A stretch of 21,815 bases of DNA from Candidatus Omnitrophota bacterium. GTDB lineage: Bacteria; Omnitrophota; Gorgyraeia; Zapsychrales; Zapsychraceae. Positions 1 to 7,815 of this stretch are shown here, one piece after another (within the stretch, counting starts at the first letter, position 1; each line of letters begins with the position of its first letter). The stretch covers positions 1 to 21,815 of the forward strand of contig JAGOSC010000044.1 of assembly GCA_018062515.1 (NCBI GenBank), read 5' to 3'. Both the position numbers and the translations under genes were made by a program. The notes below the pieces were generated by a model, which searched no databases, was not told the DNA's origin, and saw only the letters and a program-made list of their open reading frames with translations.

Positions 1-253
1 GTTCTAGGGAATCAGGCCCAATAGCCATTTTCGGATCAAGGCAGCGGTCTTTGGAATTTACCAAAAATAGTATTGCGCGGTTGAAACCTAATCCATGATG
101 TGATGTTACACCCGTAAGTATAATATAGAGTATAGATTCCAATTCCAATGTTGAACGCATGGCATTGCTGATATCATACAGTATGGTAAGATCCCGTTCC
201 GCCCGGTTAGGATGTAAATCATTTATATTGTTAGTGTTGGATAAATTTTCCAT
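1..253 (-). CDS. GAF-domain protein, N-terminal fragment (runs off left edge)
   Basis: Reading the minus strand from an ATG at 253 gives 84 open codons to the window edge. After a polar start of about 20 residues comes a helix beginning LTILYDISNAMRSTLELE, then a segment with SHHGLGFNRAILFLVN. This is the usual opening of a GAF sensory domain: the coiled helix leading in, then the first strand with the FNRA.LFL pattern. GAF domains bind small ligands or cofactors and usually sit ahead of a histidine kinase, GGDEF or sigma-54-type output module; the output domain lies outside the window, so the function cannot be given. A good minus-strand promoter lies at 317-345, leaving a leader of about 57 nt. 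No clear Shine-Dalgarno sequence precedes the ATG. The domain call is fairly secure; the gene identity is not. Confidence 0.72.
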   Translation of the reverse strand, partial: MENLSNTNNINDLHPNRAERDLTILYDISNAMRSTLELESILYIILTGVTSHHGLGFNRAILFLVNSKDRCLDPKMAIGPDSLE

Positions 254-316
254 ATATGGATATCTTTTATTTTTTGATAAATAATTATAAAACTGATTAT
301 TAAATGGTGAAATTGA

Positions 317-345
317 AAGATAACACCGTAAACTGGCACTGTCAA
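317..345 (-). promoter_or_regulatory. Sigma-70 promoter for the GAF-domain gene
   Basis: On the minus strand there is a perfect -35 TTGACA (plus-strand 340-345) and a -10 TATCTT (plus-strand 317-322), separated by exactly 17 bp. Transcription would start near 310 and run towards the GAF-domain start codon at 253. It diverges from the promoter at 432-460; about 86 bp between the two -35 boxes could hold shared operators, but I see no clear one. Confidence 0.6.
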
Positions 346-431
346 GCCTCTTTAATAAAATATGATTTAACGTAAATTGCAAGTACATGCATTTCAACGT
401 TTTACATTCTATTTTCAATGGTAGCGCTTCC

Positions 432-460
432 TTGACACCTATTTTGAGGTGTGGTATACT
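432..460 (+). promoter_or_regulatory. Near-consensus sigma-70 promoter at the CvpA-like gene
   Basis: TTGACA (432-437) and TATACT (455-460) are separated by exactly 17 bp, a five-of-six -10 with a perfect -35. The predicted transcription start (about 466-470) falls at or just before the ATG at 470. The mRNA would therefore be leaderless or nearly so, unless translation starts at the second ATG (491). It should drive the CvpA-like, Nif3-like, dnaG and rpoD genes. Confidence 0.8.
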
Positions 461-469
461 TTAGCACTC

Positions 470-1063
470 ATGAACGAATCAGTCTTAAATATGAGCTTGA
501 ATTGGGTTGATATCGTATTGCTTTTCATTTTTCTTTTGGGATTGTTTGTCGCCAGAAAGAATGAATTTAAAGTGGAAGTCTACTATTTCTTTGGGACTAT
601 ATTCACGACTTTCATTGCGCTCCATTATTTTTCAGGTTTTTCTTTATATCTGAATAGAAACTTTATGGTGCCGGATTCAATGGAGGAATCTTTAGCTTTT
701 TGCTTATTGGCAGGTTTGACATATAGCCTTTTTATGGTTTCGGAAGGCGGGTGGAATTCATTACTAAGTTTAAGCGTTCCGAGTTTTGTAAATAAATGGG
801 GCGCACTCGCTTTGTGCGTTTTTAGAAATCTTTTATTTTCCGGTTTATTATACATGGTCTTATTGATGGTTGGCGATGGGGCACTTACAGTTGATGTTAA
901 ATCATCAGTCACAAGTCCATTTTTTAAGAGAGTATCAGTGGTGACGTACAGCACTATATTCGATGTAATCGTTAAACCCCTAAACAGCCATGAGAAGTTT
1001 AATGATCGGGTTTATCAAATTGTTAACAAGCCTTGGATTAAGCAAAAAAGGCCGAGAGAGTAA
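470..1063 (+). CDS. CvpA-family-like integral membrane protein
   Basis: About 197 residues with four hydrophobic stretches. The N-terminus (NWVDIVLLFIFLLGLFVARK) matches the typical opening of CvpA/colicin V production family membrane proteins: a WxDI start, one helix, then a short basic turn. Further hydrophobic segments lie near residues 35-55, 75-95 and 115-135, followed by a soluble, basic tail ending KQKRPRE. The family's biochemical role is poorly defined; it is linked to envelope functions. It is first in a unit with Nif3-like, dnaG and rpoD. An upstream GTG at 449 is in frame but lies before the promoter -10 box, so it cannot be the start. ATG 470 sits at the predicted transcription start, and ATG 491 (MSLNWVDIV) fits the family N-terminus best but lacks a Shine-Dalgarno sequence. 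The family call is moderate because it rests mostly on topology and the N-terminal motif. Confidence 0.62.
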   Translation: MNESVLNMSLNWVDIVLLFIFLLGLFVARKNEFKVEVYYFFGTIFTTFIALHYFSGFSLYLNRNFMVPDSMEESLAFCLLAGLTYSLFMVSEGGWNSLLSLSVPSFVNKWGALALCVFRNLLFSGLLYMVLLMVGDGALTVDVKSSVTSPFFKRVSVVTYSTIFDVIVKPLNSHEKFNDRVYQIVNKPWIKQKRPRE

Positions 1064-1090
1064 AATTTTTTTACGTAGTACGAGGTCATT

Positions 1091-2050
1091 TTGAAGCTTG
1101 GTAAGATATATGAATTGTTGGTGCAGGAAGGAATCAAAGCTGATCCTCGCCCGAAAAAGCAAATAGATCAATATTTTTTGCAAAAGAAAAAAGAATACCG
1201 TTCCGCTGTCCTGAAACAGAAAAAGTTCTTTGATAAAGATAGTTTTTTTAATCCATATGCTGATACGAGAATTTTGCACGGCGATGGAAATTGTGAAATT
1301 AAATGCATTTTAGTTGGTATCGACATTGATACGGCTGAAGTTGTATTGGCAGAGCAATTATCCCGTCGAGGCCGAAAAATTGATTTAATTTTAGCGCATC
1401 ATCCCGAAGGATCCGCCTTGGCAGGTTTATATGATGTTATGCATATGCAGACGGATTTTTTAAGGAATACCGGAATTGAAGAAGGCGTTGCTAATAAATT
1501 AATGAAGTCTAGAATTGATGAGGTCACACGCAAGCTTCATAGCGCCAATCACACGCGCAGTGTCGATACAGCTAAATTACTTGATATTCCGATGATGTGC
1601 TGTCACACGCCGGCTGACAACCACGTCACAACATATTTACAAAAGATCATGGATAAAAATAAACCAAAAACTTTAAAACATATGATTGATCTTTTGATGC
1701 AGGAGCCGGAGTATAGGGATGCCACGTTTAACAAGGCCGGTCCGGCGATATTGATCGGAAAAGAAACAGACAAAGCTGGACGCATTTTTGTGGATATGAC
1801 CGGAGGCACGGAAGGGTCAGCCAAGATTTTTGGAAGAATGTCACAACTGGGAATTGATACTCTCTTGGGAATGCATTATTCTGAAGAGCACTATAAAAGT
1901 ATTCAGGCGGAATATATGAACGTGGTTAACGCCGGACATATATCGAGTGATAATTTAGGAATAAATTTATTGTTGGATAAGTTAGTTACAAAGTACAACA
2001 TTGAAATTATTGAATGTTCAGGATTCAGAAGGTTTAGCCGATGCCATTGA
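1091..2050 (+). CDS. Nif3/DUF34 (GTP cyclohydrolase I type 2-like) family metal-binding protein
   Basis: A 319-residue protein carrying the Nif3-like metal-site motifs in order: LILAHHPEG (residues ~98-106) with the paired histidines, MCCHTPADN (~168-176) with the HTxxD-like element, and LGMHYSEEH near the C-terminus with His and Glu ligands. Nif3 proteins form toroidal assemblies with a dinuclear metal centre; their reaction is still unsettled. An N-terminal segment of about 60 charged residues (KKQIDQYFLQKKKEYRS) precedes the core. The start is a TTG with GAGGT at 1082-1086 just upstream; no better start is visible. The gene overlaps the dnaG start by 10 nt, implying coupled translation. 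Family assignment is good; function is unknown. Confidence 0.8.
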   Translation: MKLGKIYELLVQEGIKADPRPKKQIDQYFLQKKKEYRSAVLKQKKFFDKDSFFNPYADTRILHGDGNCEIKCILVGIDIDTAEVVLAEQLSRRGRKIDLILAHHPEGSALAGLYDVMHMQTDFLRNTGIEEGVANKLMKSRIDEVTRKLHSANHTRSVDTAKLLDIPMMCCHTPADNHVTTYLQKIMDKNKPKTLKHMIDLLMQEPEYRDATFNKAGPAILIGKETDKAGRIFVDMTGGTEGSAKIFGRMSQLGIDTLLGMHYSEEHYKSIQAEYMNVVNAGHISSDNLGINLLLDKLVTKYNIEIIECSGFRRFSRCH

Positions 2051-3810
2051 TCCCAGAAGATATAGTTTCGCAGGTGATCGAGCGAAGTGACATCGTCGAG
2101 ATTGTAGCCAATTATGTCGCTTTAAAGAAAGCCGGGCGTAACTTTAAAGGTTTATCGCCATTCAATCATGAAAAGACGGCTTCGTTCATTGTCAGTCCAG
2201 ATAAACAAATATATCATTGTTTTTCCAGCGGAGTTGGTGGAAATGTTGTTTCATTCATTATGCAAATGGAACGGCTGGATTTCCCGGAAGCGATTCGATT
2301 CTTGGCTCGTAAGCATGGAATTGAAATTCCGGAAAGAAACACAACAGATGGTTCGGCGCAGAAAAACAATCGAGAAATTATTTTTCAAGTGAATGAACTG
2401 GCGGCTAATTATTTTCACAATATTTTGCTTTCTGATAAAAGTACAACTGTTCATCAAGCCCGTGAATATTTAAAACAACGCGGCGTGAGTCTTGAAACGG
2501 TAAAGAAATTTAAGCTTGGTTTCGCTTTAGATCAATGGGATGGGCTGATCCAGCACTTAAGGCAAAAAAATATTCCTCTTGGAATTATGGAAACTGCCGG
2601 GCTCATTATCGCGCGGGATAATAAAGAAGGATATTACGACCGTTTCCGGAATCGAATTATCTTTCCAATAGCTGATATTCAATCGCGTATCCGCGCCTTT
2701 GGGGCGAGAACTTTAGAGAATGCCGGAGCTAAATACATCAACTCGCCGGAAACAGATATTTATACAAAAGGCGAATATTTGTATGGATTTGATTTAGCTA
2801 AGAGCGCGGTAACGCAGAATGATTTTGCGGTGATTGTTGAAGGGTACATGGATTGCATCATGCCTCAGCAAGCCGGTTATGAAAATATTGTGGCCTCGCT
2901 GGGAACAGCGTTGACTCAGCAGCAGATTAGAAATGTAAGGCGTTTTACAAAAAACGTCGTTATGCTCTATGACAATGATAAGGCCGGAGAAGCGGCCATG
3001 ATACGCAGTTTCGATTTATTAATCGAAGAAGGCATCAATGTGAAAGTCGGGAGTTTGGCCGAAGGGGAAGATCCGGATTCTTTTATTCGGAAATTCGGGA
3101 TAGAAATCTTTCGTCAGAAGATAAGCGAGTCCAAGAATTTATTTGATTATAAATTACATCAACTGAATTTGAAGTATGATTCAAAAACGGTTGAAGGAAA
3201 AGCTAAAATTTGTGATGAGATGTTGCCAACGATTAACCGTTATTCTCATTCTGTAAAACAAGCTGGTTATATACAGCAATTGGCCGTAAATTTGGGTTTG
3301 ACAGAATCGGTTCTGATGGTTGAATTAAGAAAGCTACAGGAAGGGATTCGGCCGTCTCAGCAGGAGCCAATTAAAGTTAAAAAAATTGAAACAATAGCTC
3401 CGACAGCGGAAAGCAGTTTGTTGAAATTACTTTTAGAAGAAAATGGTTTAATAGAATCGACGCAAAAAGATGTCAATATAGAAGATTTTCAGGATTCTAA
3501 AGTTAAGAGTGTTATTTCACGGTTATTTGATTTATTCGATCAGGGAAAAGATTTTAACAGTTTGGACCTAATCAACAGTTTTGATGATGAAGAAACTGTT
3601 CGATTTATTACAAGTTTAGTCGCCGATGAGCAAGTCATCGTTTCCGATAAAGAAAAAGTTTATCGGGATTGTGTCAACCGCCTTAAGAAAGACCGAGTCA
3701 AGGAGTATAGACGAGAGTTGTTAGAGTTAATTAGAGAGGCGGAAGAAGCGGGCGATTTGAATAAATTAGAAATTTTGAAACAACAGTTTAATCAATCGGT
3801 AAAAAATTGA
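2041..3810 (+). CDS. dnaG: DNA primase DnaG with degenerate zinc-binding domain
   Basis: Synthesises RNA primers for replication, in partnership with the replicative helicase. The 589 residues show the family layout: an N-terminal CHC2-type domain (~1-100), the RFRNRIIFPI motif (201-210), a TOPRIM catalytic core with EGYMD (267-271), DND (311-313) and GEDPDS (342-347), then a divergent C-terminal helicase-interaction region. Length is normal. The odd feature is the zinc ribbon. The family's Cys-Pro-Phe-His reads SPFN here (S39, N42), and Cys-Phe-Gly-Cys reads CFSS (C60 kept, S63), so three of four expected ligands are gone although the surrounding fold motifs (EKT.SF, VSPDKQIYHCF, GGNVVSF) are kept. 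The ATG overlaps the end of the Nif3-like gene. It is followed 14 nt later by rpoD, a common primase/sigma pairing. Confidence 0.95.
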   Translation: MPLIPEDIVSQVIERSDIVEIVANYVALKKAGRNFKGLSPFNHEKTASFIVSPDKQIYHCFSSGVGGNVVSFIMQMERLDFPEAIRFLARKHGIEIPERNTTDGSAQKNNREIIFQVNELAANYFHNILLSDKSTTVHQAREYLKQRGVSLETVKKFKLGFALDQWDGLIQHLRQKNIPLGIMETAGLIIARDNKEGYYDRFRNRIIFPIADIQSRIRAFGARTLENAGAKYINSPETDIYTKGEYLYGFDLAKSAVTQNDFAVIVEGYMDCIMPQQAGYENIVASLGTALTQQQIRNVRRFTKNVVMLYDNDKAGEAAMIRSFDLLIEEGINVKVGSLAEGEDPDSFIRKFGIEIFRQKISESKNLFDYKLHQLNLKYDSKTVEGKAKICDEMLPTINRYSHSVKQAGYIQQLAVNLGLTESVLMVELRKLQEGIRPSQQEPIKVKKIETIAPTAESSLLKLLLEENGLIESTQKDVNIEDFQDSKVKSVISRLFDLFDQGKDFNSLDLINSFDDEETVRFITSLVADEQVIVSDKEKVYRDCVNRLKKDRVKEYRRELLELIREAEEAGDLNKLEILKQQFNQSVKN

Positions 3811-3824
3811 TGTCGGGAGAAAAA

Positions 3825-5426
3825 ATGAAAAAACCAAAAGCAAATGATATCCAACAAGATATTGAAAAGTTGGTCGCCTTAGGTAAGAAAAAAGGATTTC
3901 TTACTTATGATGAGGTCAATGAAGCTTTGTCGGAATCCGTCGAGTCGTCGGAGGAGATCGATAAGGTCTTTGATATCTTGGATGGAAAGGATATTAAAAT
4001 TATTGAGTCGGATGACGGCGGCACAGAAGAAGAAAGCAGCAAGGATGAGGATAGTGACGGAGAATCAAGGGAACAAGAAATCCGTCGCGTTAGAGAGGCA
4101 AGCAAAGAAGATGAAGTTTACTCCGATAAATTTATTCCGCTGGATGACCCGGTCAAAATGTATTTAAAGCAAATGGGCTCCATTCCGCTTTTATCTCGAG
4201 AAAACGAAATCAGTTTAGCGAAACGTATAGAGGAGGCCGAATTAAAATTTGCCGAATCTTTATATATGACAAACTATGCGCGTAAAGAAGCCATGGAAAA
4301 GATCAAACAAGTCTTAAATGAAGAAGTGAATGTTGAAGATGTTATTAAAGACGAGCTTGATCGTCGACCAAAACTTATTCGCGACTTAAAAAGAATACGG
4401 TCAATCGTTACCAGAACTCGTGTAGGTTCTGATAAATCCGCTTTATTATTAGCGCAATTCAAATTAACCGCCTCTTACAATGAAAAAATTGTCGAAAAAG
4501 TTGTGACGATGGTGGAAGAGATTGAAAAAATTGAGCGGAAATTAAAAAGTAAACGAAAAGTTCCTAACGAAGCTCAATTTAAGAAAGATAAAGCTAAACT
4601 TTTAGATGAGCTTTCTCAGCCTGTTTCCGAGGTGAAAGAACAGCTTCGCGTTATTAAAATTCGGCAATCCAAGTTCAACAAGGCGAAAAAACTTTTAGTT
4701 GAAGCCAACCTTCGTTTGGTGGTCAGTATCGCCAAGAAATATATTAACCGCGGATTATCGTTTTTGGATTTAATCCAAGAAGGTAATATGGGTTTAATCC
4801 GGGCTGTCGAAAAGTTTGAATACAAACGCGGATATAAATTCTCGACGTATGCAACATGGTGGATTCGACAAGCCATTACACGTTCGATTGCTGATCAAGC
4901 ACGAACAATCCGTATTCCGGTTCACATGACGGAAACAATCAATAAGATTATCCGCGTTTCAAGACTATTCGTCCAGGAATACGGCCGTGAACCAACGGCG
5001 CAGGAAATTGCCAAACAAATGCGTATTCCTATCGGTAAGGTTAAAGAAATTTTGAAAATTTCTCAAGTGCCGATTTCACTTCAAACGCCGATCGGTGATG
5101 AAGGCGATACGCACTTTGGAGATTTTATTGAAGATAAAAAAGCGGTATCTCCGGCCAATGCGACGTTGCAATCTATGTTAAAAGATGAAATCACGTCGGT
5201 ATTAAACACGCTGGATGAACGTGAACGAAAAATTCTTGAATTACGTTTTGGAATTCATGATGGAACGACGAGGACATTAGAGGAAGTCGGTAGTGAATTT
5301 AATGTTACCCGTGAACGGGTTCGACAAATTGAGTCCAAGGCTTTAAGGAAGTTAAGACATCCCACGCGATCACGCCGAGTTAAACAGTTTCTCGATATGG
5401 CTTCTAAAGAAGACGCTGTTATCTAA
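3825..5426 (+). CDS. rpoD: RNA polymerase primary sigma factor (sigma-70/RpoD)
   Basis: Directs RNA polymerase to housekeeping promoters. The 533 residues show region 1.1 (~9-60), an acidic linker (62-80), region 1.2 (DDPVKMYLKQMGSIPLLS, 108-125), a charged non-conserved region (~140-285), region 2 (ANLRLVVSIAKKYINRG through YATWWIRQAI, 294-351, which melts the -10), region 3 (~363-440) and the region 4 helix-turn-helix (TLEEVGSEFNVTRERVRQIE, 484-503, which reads the -35). The intact region 1.1 and conserved 2.4/4.2 support the primary sigma rather than an alternative one. That agrees with the TTGACA/TATACT-type promoters elsewhere here. I chose the ATG at 3825 because GGGAG (3815-3819) lies 5 nt upstream; the in-frame TTG 3807 and ATG 3810 lack such a site. 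A strong terminator follows immediately. Confidence 0.96.
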   Translation: MKKPKANDIQQDIEKLVALGKKKGFLTYDEVNEALSESVESSEEIDKVFDILDGKDIKIIESDDGGTEEESSKDEDSDGESREQEIRRVREASKEDEVYSDKFIPLDDPVKMYLKQMGSIPLLSRENEISLAKRIEEAELKFAESLYMTNYARKEAMEKIKQVLNEEVNVEDVIKDELDRRPKLIRDLKRIRSIVTRTRVGSDKSALLLAQFKLTASYNEKIVEKVVTMVEEIEKIERKLKSKRKVPNEAQFKKDKAKLLDELSQPVSEVKEQLRVIKIRQSKFNKAKKLLVEANLRLVVSIAKKYINRGLSFLDLIQEGNMGLIRAVEKFEYKRGYKFSTYATWWIRQAITRSIADQARTIRIPVHMTETINKIIRVSRLFVQEYGREPTAQEIAKQMRIPIGKVKEILKISQVPISLQTPIGDEGDTHFGDFIEDKKAVSPANATLQSMLKDEITSVLNTLDERERKILELRFGIHDGTTRTLEEVGSEFNVTRERVRQIESKALRKLRHPTRSRRVKQFLDMASKEDAVI

Positions 5427-5432
5427 GTTATT

Positions 5433-5467
5433 AAGCCGGGGGTACCAACCGTATCCCCGGCTTTTTC
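5433..5467 (+). terminator. Intrinsic terminator after rpoD
   Basis: GCCGGGG (5435-5441) pairs with CCCCGGC (5455-5461), and the stem extends inward to 11 bp with one G-T pair, closing a 5-nt loop (5446-5450). A flanking AA pairs with the start of the T run, and TTTTT follows directly (5462-5466). This ends the dnaG-rpoD unit. Confidence 0.92.
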
Positions 5468-5489
5468 TTATTAAATCCAGGAATAGATC

Positions 5490-6308
5490 ATGAATGTATT
5501 AAAAATTTATTTTGTCCTGTTTTTTTCTTTTTTTGTTTTTGTTTGTCCTTCCGTTGCTGAAGAAACAGCTATTCCCCCCGACATTATTGAAATCTGCAAT
5601 CATATTGTAAAAAATATTTACGATGGAATCGAAAAATTAAAACCTCAATATCATGATTTGGAATTGTTTACTCTCATCGCGTTAAAAAGAAATCAATGGG
5701 GATTTGATTACATAAAATATCAGTATATCGATATGGTCGGAAGTACCCAGGTCGATCAATTGGAATTTCGGGTAGAATTTTTACCGATTGATGTTGAGCA
5801 GGATTCTCCGTCGGAAGGAATACATTTTGAGTACGATTTTCCGCTGCTAAAAATTAAATTGATTGTTTATCAGAGTCATAGTGATAAGGAAAATCAAATT
5901 GACATTATGCCTTTTGTCAAAGAATTCGCCCGGCCTTTGCTTGATTATCAATCTAAACAGTTGCCGGTCACATTTAGATTTTATGCAGACAAAGACGTTT
6001 ATCAAGTCGATGAACCAATTACGCTTAATGTGGAATTTGAAAATTTAACCAAGAGTAATCTTAAAGTAAAAGAATTATCAAGCGATTCCATTGCTTTTAC
6101 GTACGATAAAATCCTTTGGGGTTTAGATTTGAACCATAGTGATTCGGTGCCCATCAATAAGATTTTAAGGCCTAAACGGTCTATAAGAAAAAAATTTAGA
6201 ATAAAAGGACTATCTACTCCGCAGGATCTCGCTATTCATGCAACCTATTTCGTAAACTTCAAAGGAATTCGCCCTACCGAAACATTGAATTTGAAAATCG
6301 TAAAATAA
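5490..6308 (+). CDS. Exported protein of unknown function
   Basis: I do not recognise this 272-residue protein. It has a clear Sec signal peptide: MNVLKIY, then a Phe/Val-rich hydrophobic core (residues 7-19), with likely cleavage after SVA at residue 23. The cysteine at residue 19 is not in a proper lipobox, so periplasmic or outer-envelope release is more likely than lipidation. Residues ~25-155 are mixed alpha/beta. Residues ~165-272 look like an all-beta module with the spacing RFYADKDVYQVDEPITLNVEF...N, reminiscent of immunoglobulin-like domains in which an extracellular strand begins YxxxEPI. AGGAA (5479-5483) serves as ribosome site. It begins only ~22 nt after the rpoD terminator, leaving little room for a promoter. 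It may depend on read-through or on a promoter I cannot see. Confidence 0.7.
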   Translation: MNVLKIYFVLFFSFFVFVCPSVAEETAIPPDIIEICNHIVKNIYDGIEKLKPQYHDLELFTLIALKRNQWGFDYIKYQYIDMVGSTQVDQLEFRVEFLPIDVEQDSPSEGIHFEYDFPLLKIKLIVYQSHSDKENQIDIMPFVKEFARPLLDYQSKQLPVTFRFYADKDVYQVDEPITLNVEFENLTKSNLKVKELSSDSIAFTYDKILWGLDLNHSDSVPINKILRPKRSIRKKFRIKGLSTPQDLAIHATYFVNFKGIRPTETLNLKIVK

Positions 6309-6332
6309 TGATGACAACGGCTTGTTTTTATC

Positions 6333-6361
6333 CTATAAATAAGTCTTAATTTTATTTATAG
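6333..6361. repeat. AT-only inverted repeat downstream of the exported-protein gene
   Basis: CTATAAATAA (6333-6342) is exactly complementary to TTATTTATAG (6352-6361) across a 9-nt loop. It lies 25 nt after the stop codon of the exported-protein gene. The stem has only two G-C pairs and no T run follows, so it is a poor intrinsic terminator. The stretch 6362-6462 holds nothing else I can identify. Confidence 0.4.
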
Positions 6362-6462
6362 TAATATACCATATACTATATACTCCTTTTCTTATTCAAA
6401 TATGTTCTAAGTATTTGAAAAATATATAGTTTTGAACAAGTTATTCAGGCAGCAAATTCAGT

Positions 6463-6491
6463 TTGAAAAAGAAAATGGCTTGTGATATGCT
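6463..6491 (+). promoter_or_regulatory. Sigma-70 promoter for the tRNA gene
   Basis: TTGAAA (6463-6468) and TATGCT (6486-6491) are separated by exactly 17 bp. The predicted start near 6498 gives a leader of about 50 nt before the tRNA. That leader contains a 7-bp inverted repeat, GGCAAAT (6508-6514) with ATTTGCC (6533-6539), which would form a hairpin just before the tRNA 5' end. Confidence 0.6.
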
Positions 6492-6547
6492 GAATGACAA
6501 AATTAGAGGCAAATTTAAAGATTTTATAATTTATTTGCCACCATATC

Positions 6548-6621
6548 GGGCCTTTAGCTCAGGTGGTTAGAGCAGTTGACTCATAATCAATTGGTCCCTG
6601 GTTCAAGTCCAGGAAGGCCCA
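6548..6621 (+). tRNA. tRNA with CAU anticodon, probably tRNA-Ile2 (lysidine type)
   Basis: A full 74-nt cloverleaf. Acceptor stem GGGCCTT/AAGGCCC with discriminator A (6621); D-arm GCTC...GAGC; anticodon arm GTTGA-CTCATAA-TCAAT; T-arm CCTGG-TTCAAGT-CCAGG. No 3' CCA is encoded (GAT follows). A CAU anticodon can be initiator Met, elongator Met or Ile2. The body (GACTCATAATC, TTGGTC before the T-arm, TTCAAGTCCAG) resembles bacterial Ile2, in which the first anticodon base becomes lysidine through TilS. It lacks the mismatched first acceptor pair typical of initiators. The Ile2 versus elongator Met choice is by resemblance only; tRNA identity is certain. Confidence 0.9.
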
Positions 6622-6652
6622 GATTTAAATACTATACCTAAGGATGTATAAA

Positions 6653-7375
6653 GTGCCGGTATCCGTTCAAGATCAAATCAAAAAACTAGTCGATCTACAA
6701 AAATTAGATGGCGAAATATATGATCTTAATCAAGAGATTAAACAAAAGCCAGAGCGCATTGAACAACTTAAAGAACAGTTTGAGGCCAAGAAAGCCACGT
6801 TAAAAGGTTTTGAGGAAAAAGCCAAACAAGTCGCTTTGGCCAGAAAGAATTTTGAAGTTGAGTTGCAGTCAAAAGAAACGGTTATCGCCAAGGCGAATAG
6901 TGATTTGAATCAACTCAAAACAAACAAAGAATACGCCGCAAAAATAAAAGAAATCGAAAGTTTAAAAGCTGATAAATCAATTATTGAAGAGAATATTTTA
7001 AAGTCATACGATGAAGCCGATCTTGTACATGTTGACATCAGTAAAGAAAAAGTTGTTGTTGATGAAATGGAAAAAGAATATTTAGGCAAGAAAAAAGAAG
7101 TTGAAGATGAGTTAGCTATCCTCAAAGATCGGGTCAAAGTCCTCACGGGACAGCGTAATCAAGTGGCCCCCAGCGTCGATCCGAATATTCTCGTGCAGTA
7201 TGAAAAAATTTTAGATCACAAAGAAGGCCGAGCCATCGTTCCAGTCAATGGAACTTCATGCGGAGGCTGTTATATGAATGTGATGCAGCAAACAACGAAT
7301 CAGATAAAAATGAGAACCGAACTGATCCGTTGTGAATATTGTTCCCGGTTTTTGTATTTAGAGGATGATCTTTGA
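6653..7375 (+). CDS. CdsZ-like coiled-coil protein with C-terminal C4 zinc ribbon
   Basis: A 240-residue protein. Residues ~15-165 are almost continuous heptad-rich coiled coil (alternating charged and Leu/Ile positions, with a turn near residue 91, KTNKEYAAK). Residues ~200-232 hold a zinc ribbon with CGGC (C203, C206) and CEYC (C227, C230). This is the architecture of the HP0958/Ct398 (CdsZ, zf-RING_7) family. Members have been linked to flagellar or type III export chaperoning and to RNA binding; which applies here is unknown. I prefer the GTG at 6653 because AAGGA (6640-6644) stands 8 nt upstream; the ATG at 6644 overlaps that site. It ends in a 4-nt overlap with RNase HI, suggesting translational coupling. 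Confidence 0.82.
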   Translation: MPVSVQDQIKKLVDLQKLDGEIYDLNQEIKQKPERIEQLKEQFEAKKATLKGFEEKAKQVALARKNFEVELQSKETVIAKANSDLNQLKTNKEYAAKIKEIESLKADKSIIEENILKSYDEADLVHVDISKEKVVVDEMEKEYLGKKKEVEDELAILKDRVKVLTGQRNQVAPSVDPNILVQYEKILDHKEGRAIVPVNGTSCGGCYMNVMQQTTNQIKMRTELIRCEYCSRFLYLEDDL

Positions 7376-7815
7376 GCCAATTAGTTATAAACGTCGACGG
7401 TGCCTCGAGCGGTAATCCAGGTGAATCCGGGATCGGAGTCGTCGTCCGTCAAGACGGCAAAATCGTTAAAGAAATTTCAAAATCGATCGGTGTGGCGACC
7501 AACAATATTGCCGAATACACAGCGTTGATTTATGCATTGCAAGAAAGTTTAATTCAACGAGCGGATGAGGTCGAGGTGATTACAGATAGCGAACTTGTTT
7601 ATAAGCAGATGATCGGCGAATATAAAGTTAAGCATGCAAATATTTTACCGTTATTTGAACAAGCCCAGCATCTTTTAGAAGGAATAAAGAAGTTCAAGTT
7701 GATCCATGTTTTAAGAGAGCACAATAAAGATGCGGATCGTTTAGCAACACAATCTATCAAAAAAAAACAGGCTGAGATGGTTGCCCCGGTGTTCAATTTT
7801 GAAAAACAAAATTGA
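7372..7815 (+). CDS. rnhA: Ribonuclease HI, 3' end overlapping RNase P RNA
   Basis: Cleaves the RNA strand of RNA-DNA hybrids in the cytoplasm. The 147 residues carry the RNase H catalytic carboxylates in context: D9 (NVDGASSGNPG), E48 (NNIAEYTAL), D72 (VITDSELV) and D122 (HNKDADRLA). It is the short form without an N-terminal hybrid-binding domain. The start is TTG, with GAGGA (7361-7365) 6 nt upstream, overlapping the previous stop codon. The catalytic fold is complete by about residue 128. The last ~18 residues (K130 onward, lysine-rich then PVFNFEKQN) are encoded by DNA that also specifies helices P1, P2 and most of P3 of RNase P RNA. This tail may therefore be constrained by the RNA rather than by protein function. 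Confidence 0.9.
   Translation: MSQLVINVDGASSGNPGESGIGVVVRQDGKIVKEISKSIGVATNNIAEYTALIYALQESLIQRADEVEVITDSELVYKQMIGEYKVKHANILPLFEQAQHLLEGIKKFKLIHVLREHNKDADRLATQSIKKKQAEMVAPVFNFEKQN

Noticed and set aside
449..469. GTG start for the CvpA-like protein
   Set aside because: It lies upstream of the promoter -10 box (455-460), so it would not be on the mRNA.
6333..6361. AT-rich inverted repeat as a terminator for the exported-protein gene
   Set aside because: The stem is nearly all A-T and no T run follows, so I list it only as a repeat.
6548..6621. Initiator tRNA-fMet
   Set aside because: The first acceptor pair is a normal G-C and the anticodon stem lacks the run of G-C pairs typical of initiators; the body resembles Ile2.
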